From positions 62,163,001 to 62,227,000 of the forward strand of contig CM018688.1 of assembly GCA_009363875.1 (NCBI GenBank): a stretch of DNA of 64,000 nt, written 5' to 3'. Both the position numbers and the translations under genes were made by a program. Origin of the DNA: Mikania micrantha (taxonomy: Eukaryota; Streptophyta; Magnoliopsida; Asterales; Asteraceae). The notes below the pieces were generated by a model. The model was given only the letters and a program-made list of their open reading frames with translations, ran no database searches and was not told the DNA's origin. Positions 24,966-34,203 of this stretch are shown here, in pieces; the stretch's first letter is position 1; each line of letters begins with the position of its first letter.

Positions 24966-26204
24966 GTGATAAGTTTAAGGACGTAATCACATGCATGGAA
25001 TTGGGTACATGGACTACATGCATGGGAATAATACTTGGATGCAACATGGGGAAAAACCCATTAGGGTTTCAATAGAGTGTTAAACGGTTTTGTGAACTAT
25101 CTATACCAAGGTTCATCACTACGGATTTCCTAAGTTCCATGATGGGTAAACATGGGTTTGTGAATATAAGTTGGATCTGAAAACACACAGTTTCATTTAA
25201 TGAAATCTTAAGTAGGGTTTTAAAGACCAAGGTTTATATGGAAACATTTTGACATATAAACATGGATTTTGTACATCATTTGGGTTTAACATATTAGGGA
25301 ATTCATTAAACTAAAGTGTGAATAATATGGTGAGAATTTATTAAGGATCAAGAAAATTGTCTAAGTATATAGGTGTTGATTTCATTATTAACACCTAACA
25401 CTTAGAAATTTCATGAAAACATATAACTACATTAGATTGTTCACTTGAACTACCTAGGATGGGCTATACACAAGAGTTGATCAAAGAACCATGGAAAACT
25501 AAAGACATATCATAGGACTTAGAGTTAATCGTATGGGATTACCTACGTCTACTCATGTTAACTTATATTTTCTTAAAATGATTTATGTTTTAATAAAAAA
25601 AGGAATGATTTATAAACTTCTTTAAAATAAATTAAATAATTTCAAACTTAAAGATTTGACTAAAATGAGTTTTATAAATGATGTTTTCTTTAAAAAGAGT
25701 TAAGAATGTAATTAACACGAACCTTACATAAATAAGGTTTAACAGTAATTATCTACGGGATAAAGGTTATAAACGGGTAATACGCTTAGAATAGTCAGAG
25801 ATACATAGAAACACGCTAGTAACTTAGGACAAAAGTTGCACACCGAGACCAAAACCCTAGATACGTCAACTATAAATACTTATAGTGTTCGAATTCTCTT
25901 AAAACAACTCACGTGCTGAAGATACTTAATCCACATGTAACGAGCATGCATTCTGTTGTGAATCATTACGTAACAACACAGGTAAGTTCATTTCCCCTTT
26001 GCTAAACATTTTTGTTTTACAAACGCGGGGCTGAGAAGAATGAGCAGTTTATTTTTCATAAAGTATGTTTTACGTAAATGCTTTTACTTCTTATATGTTT
26101 ATATACGTAAATGTAACCTAGACTTTTGTCTGGGTAAACTATATACAGATTTATTTAATGAATTAGTTAATTACTCTTTATGAGTAAGAAAATAGTTCCA
26201 AAAC

Positions 26205-26720
26205 AAACAATTATCCTATCAAAGCTCTAATTCAAAGAATCTAAATTCAATGTGTGATCAAGAAAACTAAAACTAAAGATCATATCCAAGGAAATCTAAA
26301 TTCAATGTGTGTTCAACAAAACTAAGGATCAAATTCAAAGAATCTAAACTCAGTGTGGTAGCCATGGAATCTAAGGTTCAGACTCAAAGAATCATATCCG
26401 TGTGTGAATCAAAGAACTAATGAATTCAATAACAATCAATTTAAGGTGGATGTGAGCTGTATGCCAATCAAGACCACGTGATAACACACGTAAAGTCCCG
26501 TCATAAATAGTAGACGTTTCCAATCAAGTTATATGGGCATAAATCAATAAATCAAACAATCAAATGAATTCAAGAGAACAGTGGTGAATAAAGATCAAAG
26601 GATTACCTAAAGTCCCAACATGTACAGTAGGCCTTGAAGGTCAAGCTAATATGGGCACATCATGAAAGTCCCGACACATACAGGTAGACTCATTTGGGTC
26701 AAGCCTGATATGGGCCACGT
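26205..26720 (+). repeat. Two sets of degenerate short repeats in the solo LTR
   Basis: The first set (about 26205-26430) has the words AAAGAATCTAAATTCAATGT. The second (about 26490-26720) has AAAGTCCCGACACATACAG followed by TCAAG and ATATGGGC, about three times. The position corresponds to the 65-bp repeats of LTR A. Confidence 0.6.
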
Positions 26721-26931
26721 GTTTTCAAATAAAGCCCAATCATCATACCTTAGTTGTATTAAATGTTTATTTATTCATTTAATTAAGCATTTAATATTAT
26801 AATTCTACAAATGCTATGGTTGATCATGAATGCGTGATGAACTCAAGAAATCGATAGAATTTAAATTTGTGGAACTCAAAAGCTATTATGACGATGGGTG
26901 GAATGAAACGCTTAATTATCATTAACAACAA

Positions 26932-27032
26932 TATGTTAAGCAGTCCGGTATGTGGTGGGACGGTGGCTGGGCGGGCGGTAAGTTCGACCCTACATATGTC
27001 CTATATATAAGCATACTTGATTGGATAACATA
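26932..27032 (+). other. Hairpin cassette, copy 6 (solo LTR)
   Basis: The arms are 21 nt (26932-26952 and 27012-27032): 16 Watson-Crick pairs, two G.U and three mismatches. The core is GGTGGGACGGTGGCTGGGC followed by CCTATATATAAG. Confidence 0.78.
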
Positions 27033-27156
27033 GGTGGATGTTGATGAGGTTAAGGTTGTCATTTCGGGGTGAATCAAAGTAAACAGATTTTTTAGGTTAT
27101 TCAAACGTTGTGAATCAAAGGTATGGGATGAAACGCTTAATTATCACCAGGAACAA

Positions 27157-27258
27157 TATATCATGTGGTTTGGTATGTGGTGGGACGATGGCTGGGCGGG
27201 TGGTAAGTTCGAACCTACATATGCCCTATATATAAGCATATTGAATCAAATGGTATAT
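27157..27258 (+). other. Hairpin cassette, copy 7 (solo LTR)
   Basis: The arms 27157-27177 and 27237-27258 pair with about five G.U and one or two mismatches. The core is GGTGGGACGATGGCTGGGC followed by CATATGCCCTATATATAAGC. Confidence 0.78.
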
Positions 27259-27721
27259 GTGGTTAATGGTGAGGTTAAGGTTGTCATTCGGGCATGTTTA
27301 GTCAAATTCATTTTCAAATAAAACTATATGAATTCCCCAACCATGTGTTGTCTTGATCTTTTTGCATGACTTCTGAGGTGACGAACGGGTCTGATTAGAA
27401 GTTATTGCTTTTGGACTATGATACAAGATAGAGGACCTAGTATTTTGGACTTGCATCGTTTTGAACATCATTATACAGATTATTTTGTATATCTTGTGCA
27501 GATTCAAGATAGAAGAATTATGATGTTAACAGTAGAGTTACATTGTTAAATTATGAACTAAACTGGTGTAATTTAACTTTGTAATTCTATTTTATTTAGC
27601 ATTTTCTCATTATATAACATGTGTAATGTAGAAAATCTGATCATCACGATTATCATTCCCGATATCGTGCCCCGGGACCTTTCCACCCGACGGGACACAC
27701 GATCCAGCCCGAGGTTTGACA

Positions 27722-29508
27722 GAACATTTATTCAATTATTCATTTAGAAATTCAAACACAGAATAATAAACAAAAAGAATATCTAATATTTTATTTTATT
27801 TACTATGAGAATATTATTAAATATTCTTAAATTCTATTTAGTTTATACATACAACGATATTGATAAATAAAGAGAATACTTCATATTCTATTTTATTTTT
27901 TATCATGAGAATATTTAATAAATATTCAAAATTATTCATTCAAACTTAGATTCATTCAATTTAGGACTTTCATTAGAATACCACAGTTTAAGGCACTAGA
28001 CTTTGAGATTTAGGAAGCTAAGATTTTTTTACTAAAACTTTAGGGCGAGTAAATAACCCTTGCTTCCTTGTTCATCATTCAAGGACATCATAAACTAGCT
28101 ACGCATACAATCAAGTGAGTTTTCTTTACACTCCCTTTTTACATTATTTGTTCTTAGAGATGTTACACATATTCTCAATGTTGTTTGAATCGAACAGGAC
28201 CGGCCGGGCCGGAAACCGGCCACTAAACTGGCCCAAAATAAGCATACTAACCGCTAGGAAGAGAACCGGCCGGCCCATCCGGGTGACCTGTCGGACCGGG
28301 AACCGGACCACTGGTCAGACCAGTTTTAGTTTTTTTTTTAAAAAAAACTAAAATCTAAAAAATAAACTATTAAAACCAAACAAGGGGTTGAAATGGTGAC
28401 TTTTTCATACAAATGGTGCCCTCCTCTCTTGTTTTTATAGGGAGGAAATGAATGTTTTTCTTGTATTCTCACCAATGTGGGATGAAAAGTTAGGAAGGGA
28501 AAGAGATGTGAACTTATGTGGGATGAGAAACAAGTTTTTTTTTTTTTTTAAAACCAAAATCCAAAAAATATAACATTACAATTAAACTTGTATTTTTTTT
28601 TAAATGATTATGTTTGTGCGAATAGGAATTACGTTTGTTTAAATGTTATTATAATTATATAATTTTTTTGAAATTTTTAATATATTTATTATGTCGCCCG
28701 GTTCGTGAATCCGGTCCGACCAGTAACCAGTAAGACGTCTGGTTCAACGTCCGGTCCGGTTCTGAAAACATTGCATATTCTATTCAAACTTATTCAAATC
28801 TAGCAATTATTCAAACTATGATGCAAGCCTTAGACTTATTTAGTTTTATGTGTTACATGTAATGCTTTATACAATATGTTGATTTTATGTGTATTGCGAG
28901 TCAAACAATCTAGTACTTAGTAGCCTAAGATGTGTTATATACTATCTTTGCCTTGACTTTTGTCATTGTGTGAAAAATAATGAAAATTACACCTACCAAA
29001 CTTGTTGATATACAAATGTTGATTCATAGTATGGTCATACTTGAATTAACATGTTGTATAGATACTTGTTTGAACACAAGCTATGGTTATTCATTTATTC
29101 ATTCTATTTATTCAAACTTGTATTCATGATATGCTTAAGATACATACTCTAGTTAGGCTATATTTTGCATCCTTTTTATATATATTACTCAAACTAAGTG
29201 TGTGATCTCACCAATTATGCAAATACTTGACAAACTCTATTTTACATGTGTGACAGGCTAAGGAAGACATGATGATGACATAAGATAGGTCTAATGACCT
29301 GCTTTAAACTTTGAAACAATTGTATAGACTTTTCAATGTAGTGGTTTGGTTTATTTTGAATTCTTGTAATGACTACTTGAATGTTGGTTGAATGAATTGA
29401 TTATTATAAAATGGATGCATTAATTGTTCAAACTTGAACATAGCACCATGAGCTAATGAGCAGTCAACATTGCGCCTCGACGTATTCCGCCGTCAGTCAG
29501 GGTGTGAC
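27722..29508 (+). repeat. LTR fragment Y, plus orientation
   Basis: It ends ATTCCGCCGTCAGTCAGGG then TGTGAC, resembling the end of LTR A (ATTCCGCCGTCGGTCGGGG). Upstream it has the common LTR layout, with a donor-like CAAGTGAGTTTTC near 28112 and CTCACCAATTATGC followed by ACAG near 29256. No PBS follows. Its 5' end cannot be placed: the AT-rich stretch 27722-27960 may belong to LTR B or to this LTR. A hAT-type MITE is inserted in it. Confidence 0.55.
28176..28773. mobile_element. Non-autonomous hAT-type MITE (598 bp)
   Basis: It is flanked by perfect 8-bp direct repeats CATATTCT (28168-28175 and 28774-28781). The termini are inverted, CAATGTTGTTTGAATCG against CAATGTTTTCAGAACCG on the other strand, followed by GC-rich GGACCGG subterminal runs at both ends. 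An 8-bp duplication and CA(A)TG ends are typical of hAT elements. There is no transposase ORF, and the inside is AT-rich with T/A runs. Confidence 0.85.
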
Positions 29509-31079
29509 TTACCATCCTTGAGATTGACTAAGTAATGGGGTGTTACTGTGTTTAGGGTTAATAAAGTTTTCATGTAGATTGCATGCCCGTTGAGTTTGCT
29601 TGCTTAATCCTTTTTGTTTTTTTTCATATCAAGTCCTTAGGGTTTGTTTGTTTACCTCTTAATGGAACCATTCAGCGCGTTTGGTTTAAATTAAATTACC
29701 TCTTAATAATTCAGTTCAGCACTTAACCATTTAGCACCAATACCATGCTAAATGGAAAATACATACCATTCAGCACTTAATGATTCAATTCAGTACTTAA
29801 CCATTCAGTTCAACACTTAATGATTCAGACCCTCTTAACCATTCAACACTTAATGATTCAGATCTACACTTAATGATTCAGATCTACCAAACAGCCCCTT
29901 AGTTGGTTAAACTAGGTTGGCTCATTTACACCCTTTCACATACTGTGATTGTTGAGACCAAAAAGTTGGAACTTTTATTTAGAGTCCTTAGACATTCCTT
30001 GTTCGATAGGTTTACACCCTTATGATCATTATGTAGTGCTCGTGAGATTGACAATGTGATTGGTATTCCTAAGTTGTATCATTAGATTATGTTTTAGCCA
30101 GTTAATCATTTCTGAAAACTGTTAAAGTTTTCCTATAGAATTATGTTTGGGTAGTTATTATTTCATTATCTGATATTCTCGTTTGCTTTGTTGTTGCAAG
30201 TTGATTCATTAGCTTAATTTGCCTTTTTAATCAATTAAACCTTTGCAAAAACAAACTATTTTAAAACATTATGCTCAAAACCTTTCTTTTATCTTAGTGT
30301 TACATCATGAGTTTAGCATCCCTAGGTTCAATATCAAACACTTGTCTTTAATATATTACGTTTTTCTGGTTCACTTGCCTAAAATTTGAAGTTTGGTTTA
30401 GGTTATACTCATTTTGACTGATAGTATTCAACTTAATTTTATATATAGTTTTTTCCGGCACATCAAACTTCAACTATGATGGAAACAAGCTTCAAACTAT
30501 ACATTGATCAAGGAAAGGTGATTGGCAAATATCAAAGGTTAACTTATTGGGGAGCTTAATAATATACCTCACGTTAAAGAGACATGATATTTAGTTTGAT
30601 AGGCGATTTGAGTCATAATGTTAATTAATAATTAGAACTTGTTTGTGATAATACCTCAACAATCAAAACCCGATACTCAACCCAAACATATAGAGTTTAC
30701 ATCAAAACATATTAAATCTACGCTACGAAACAAGTTGCAGAAGAGCTTATTCCGTCCCAAACTAATCTAATCTATGCAAACCAATGAATTTAGGAGGGAA
30801 ACAATGTACGGAGAACTCGTGAAGAACAAAAGGGTGAGTATGTATTTAATAACCCAAACGAGCTTTTAACTTAAAAATCAATGCAAACAAACATACCTAG
30901 TTAAATTCTATTTTGTGGAGTCGGAAGATAGCTTAAAAATCAATGTGATATAATATTATAACAGTTCAACAATCGCATAACCTATCAAACCTTCAATGTT
31001 CAGCATTTAGGACCTAATTTTCACCAAGAACAGAACTAAACAGAGAAACAGACATATTCAGAAGTATTACAAACATCAT
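29509..31079. other. Non-coding stretch downstream of the proteasome gene
   Basis: Apart from the MITE candidate at 29641-29896 I see no gene, LTR or repeat here. The part next to 31079 presumably includes the 3' UTR of the proteasome gene (minus strand). Confidence 0.5.
29641..29896. mobile_element. MITE candidate with CATTCAGCACTTAATGATTC repeats
   Basis: The ends GGTTTGTTTG and CCAAACAGC form an imperfect inverted repeat. CCTTAG precedes (29635-29640) and follows (29897-29902). The interior is made of repeated CATTCA(G)CACTTAATGATTCAG words. No ORF. Confidence 0.5.
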
Positions 31080-31394
31080 TTAGTCCTTGGTGGTCCTAAA
31101 CCACGAGTGTTCACGGGCCCCGTCTAGGTCCACAATTTTGATGACAAAATTCTGAGGAGCAACAACAAGCCTGGACCGTATCTCCTCGATGCACTGTTCT
31201 GCAAGCTTGATCACTTCATCAACAGTCATGTTTGGGTGGTAGTGCCGGTCCATCATGGACAGGGCAAAGTATGACCCATATCCAAAAGCTGCCTTGTCAA
31301 CTTTGTGCAGGGTTGCAATGTAGTCAATGAAGTAGAGAGACGGGCCTGTTTCTTTGTCATAGTCCGCCAGCACAATGTTGACCATACAAGGATT
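31080..31394 (-). CDS. PBD: Proteasome beta-2-type, last exon
   Basis: 104 codons plus stop, from NPCMVNIVL to RTTKD. It includes the conserved core IDYIATLHKVDKAAFGYGSY and EIRSRLVVAPQNFVIKIVD. The acceptor is TTTGCAG. No internal stop or shift. Confidence 0.85.
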   Translation of the reverse strand, partial: NPCMVNIVLADYDKETGPSLYFIDYIATLHKVDKAAFGYGSYFALSMMDRHYHPNMTVDEVIKLAEQCIEEIRSRLVVAPQNFVIKIVDLDGAREHSWFRTTKD

Positions 31395-32980
31395 CTGCAA
31401 ATTAACTTAGCTCAGATAAAAGATTCAGCTTATATAAGCAACAAAATTGATTAATCAAGGCTAAACTAAGATTTTACATATCTACCCTTTCTTTTAGTTG
31501 AATTTGAGAGCCTTTCAAACGTCTCCGTTTCACAAAAATGACTTTTTGGTCATTGTGTCTCTTAATTTTATGAAATAGTCTGAATTAATAATATCTCAGA
31601 CAATTAGTTCTATTACAACTGATTATCTGATTCAGGTTATTCGGTGCCATATACTCACTTTCAGACCACACATCCAAACACTCCCCCATGTGACCAATGC
31701 ATCCAAACAGGTTTATGTGTGGGTCAAACAGGCCAGTTCGGGTTAGGCCGCCACCAGTGATTTTTGTATTTTGTGGAAAGTAATTCATCAGATAAGATTC
31801 AAAAACTCTTATTGGAATGAAAATATAATTCACATAAATAAAATGAATATGAGGTTTTAAGCATTTGGATACAAGTTATATAACTTTTGACCTGTATAAG
31901 CCAAACTTTTTTAACATTTTATCCGTATGACTTATTATCAGAAATATACATGGGTTGAAACTGCCACATGAAGTCAACCCCTCACAAAAACTGTCAACTG
32001 TCTCATATTGATACACATTTTCATCTACTCAAGCGAATATCATTTTTCTAAATGTTCAACTTTTTGTTAGAAACTTAGGGAAATAGAGATTATAATGGGA
32101 AGAGTGAAAGTGAATCACTAAAAAACTGCCAACTGCTCATACTGATGCTCATTCATGTTTCCTAAATTTGTATATCACGTTTATAAAAGTTGATAAAATT
32201 TGTTAGATGATTATAATCATGTAGATACTAAATACAGATAACAACATAATTACTAATCCTCACAGTGACAAGTCACAACTTTGGATCTCCATATGCATCA
32301 GTTCCAGAGTGGAACTTCCCCACAACAATGTAATTACTGTATCTTAAGCACATATGCTTACCTTATGATATTATATTATAACATATGTTCTATTAGTAGG
32401 TCTTTATCTCTATATGTCTAAAACAGTCTGTTTGTCAGTTGCTTTCTTATGTTTGTGTTTGTCAGTTGTTCTCGAGATGGGTGCCAATCTAGAAGAAATC
32501 TTTTTCTTAGGAACTGTAAGATAAGCCTACATCCCACCCTTCTCATACCTTACAAATAGCTCTGCTATGAGAGAATTTGCCGGGTATGGTTGTTATTGTT
32601 GTATTGTGTAAAACATGACATAAATACAAATTTGCTTAAGATAAGTTAACAAATTTTTAGATAAAATGTTGTTAAAGAATGGAAAGTAAAGTAAGTATTT
32701 GTATGCCATTTACATAGACCCACAATAAATTGTTCTTGATAGTTGTAGATCCTAAAAAGTAAACTAGAAAAGATGAAAAATATGAGGTTAAACACACAAA
32801 GTCTTAAACATAAACTAACACTTGGGTGAGCATTTTGTTTCTTCAAATATGTGAGAATAGAAATAAACAAAGCTAGATAGACCATATATGTTGACATATA
32901 TTCTAAAGACAAAAGAACAAACAGATAAAAAAAAGATCTACAAGTCGTTTCTTTTTTTAAAAAGGTCAAAAAAATTATAC

Positions 32981-33104
32981 CTTTCTCAAAGCTGTAGCAA
33001 GCTCACTACGCATGAAATTTGCAGCAGCCTTGGTAGTCAAAGGAATCCCGTTTCGGTATTGATATAGAGCCACATTTTTCTGCACATACTCTGTGAATTG
33101 GGCT
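32981..33104 (-). CDS. PBD: Proteasome beta-2-type, middle exon
   Basis: It encodes [19 protein letters not shown] to ELATALRK. The acceptor is GATTTTTAG and the donor is AAG|GTATAA. The first base completes the split codon with the preceding exon. Confidence 0.82.
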
Positions 33105-33782
33105 CTAAAAATCAAGAAACAGATAACATAAGGTAGTTAGATTATGACCCCAGTAACATAGCATGTAACTTGTGCTAAAATAATCATCTAGGTTAAAATA
33201 GAGTAACATCATCATGTATAACCAAAAAGACTAGAGTATAAAAACAAACAACTCCTGAATCTCTTGTAGATTATTGATATTCTACAGTACCAAAAAAATG
33301 TCTTACATATTCACATTGACAATACTTTAGAACAAGAAAATTTATTAAAATATGTTATAAAAAGATGAAAACAAATACCATCTAAATCAATTTCTGCAAA
33401 TAAATCAAAATTGAAAAACTTTGCTAAATAAATAAGATAGATTTTCAGCATGAAAGTTACCAGCTAATTCATTTAACTGACACATTAACATGGCAGCAAA
33501 TTGATGCAGCTACCATTTATTTTTCTTCAAATCTTAAGCAACCATTTCAATTTTGAATTTGAACTACGATCCTGTTGAAACAGAAGCAATAGCCTTTTAC
33601 CATATCCCTAATTTCCCTCAAATTCAGAACCCTAATCCAATCTACAATCCTTTCACAGTCTCCTTAATTACATCCATCCGTATTGGAAGTTGCATCTAAG
33701 CATATCAAGAATCACAAAACATACGTCTTATAAAGTCATCAAAATCAAATCGATGAAAACGTAAAAGAAAGAAGAATCTCAC

Positions 33783-33871
33783 CAATCACCAGCTTCACCA
33801 CTGGCGCCCATGAGTTTGAGTGAATCGAGCACCATGATCTTCTCCTCGTTCGATTTGTGAAGAAGAATGCT
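33783..33871 (-). pseudogene. PBD: Proteasome beta-2-type, first retained exon ending in a split stop codon
   Basis: It encodes SILLHKSNEEKIMVLDSLKL and then MGASGEAGD. The last two bases, TG, join the A of the next exon to give TGA where family members have Arg. The acceptor candidate is CACACTTCAAG (33872-33873 as AG). Confidence 0.7.
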
Positions 33872-33923
33872 CTTGAAGTGTGTGCAAATAATTGAAAATG
33901 AAATTAATGAGATTAGATGAGAT

Positions 33924-33982
33924 TGATAGGGTGAACAATAGATCTATTGCTCTATTCAGAACGAAAGTGGTTACAGAGAAGA
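33924..33982 (-). repeat. Reina-2 3' LTR, distal part
   Basis: End of the LTR (ACCCTATCA on the minus strand), separated from the rest at 38918-39084 by Reina-1. Host sequence beyond it begins ATCTC. The matching upstream target duplicate is lost. Confidence 0.6.
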
Positions 33983-34175
33983 TGATAGGGTTAGAAGGAT
34001 ACTAAGCTAGAAAGAAGGAAGTTTGGTAATTTCTGGATAATGCCTCCAGAATACGTCCATGCATTAAATAGAAGAAACATTACATAATAAGTCCTTAAAG
34101 AAGGAAACAATAACCATGCTAACCCTCACTTATTCAAAATAGAAAAACATAATAAAATAAAAAGAAAACGTAACA
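33983..34175 (-). repeat. Reina-1 3' LTR
   Basis: 193 bp, by eye identical to 38720-38912. Confidence 0.95.
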
Positions 34176-34190
34176 ATACTCCCCCCATAA
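34176..34190 (-). promoter_or_regulatory. Reina-1 polypurine tract
   Basis: TTATGGGGGGAGTAT on the minus strand, directly before the LTR start TGTTAC. Confidence 0.85.
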
Positions 34191-34203
34191 ATTCTTTTTG
34201 CCC

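Larger units (their letters stand above)
23568..27721 (+). mobile_element. Solo LTR (4154 bp) of a Tekay-like element
   Basis: It starts TGTAACA and ends TTTGACA. The flanks are GAACT (23563-23567) and GAACA (27722-27726), a target-site duplication with one mismatch. No PBS or ORF follows, so the internal region was lost, most simply by LTR-LTR recombination. Its end (CGATATCGTGCCCCGGGAC) is close to the end of LTR X. It carries a TATA-like ACTAAAAGCC near 24200 with a CT-rich leader, a CGAATG/CATTCG lattice (24595-24965), tandem repeats (26205-26720) and two hairpin cassettes. Confidence 0.85.
31080..33871 (-). pseudogene. PBD: 20S proteasome beta-2-type subunit (PBD family), 5'-truncated gene
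   Basis: The three recognisable exons on the minus strand are 33783-33871 (SILLHKSNEEKIMVLDSLKL...), 32981-33104 ([20 protein letters not shown]...) and 31080-31394 (NPCMVNIVLADYDKETG...RTTKD). Together they cover about the last 170 of roughly 204 residues of the plant proteasome subunit beta type-2, a non-catalytic beta-ring protein. Introns of 678 and 1586 bp have GT-AG ends. Two faults point to a pseudogene. No first exon (the MECVFGLVG-like start) is found anywhere in the window, and the sequence upstream of 33871 is Reina-2. In addition, the Arg codon split by the first intron reads TG|A, a stop, where CGA or AGA is expected. Exons 2 and 3 are otherwise clean, so decay is recent. Confidence 0.8.

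Noticed and set aside
24589..24969. 126-residue ORF in the solo LTR
   Set aside because: It lies in the CGAATG/CATTCG lattice and is not shared with other LTRs; no domain.
28115..28351. 78-residue ORF with RTGR repeats
   Set aside because: It crosses the left end of the hAT-type MITE; the repeats come from its CCGG-rich end.
31585..31833. 82-residue ORF within the proteasome intron
   Set aside because: Intronic, no recognisable similarity, no splice or start support.
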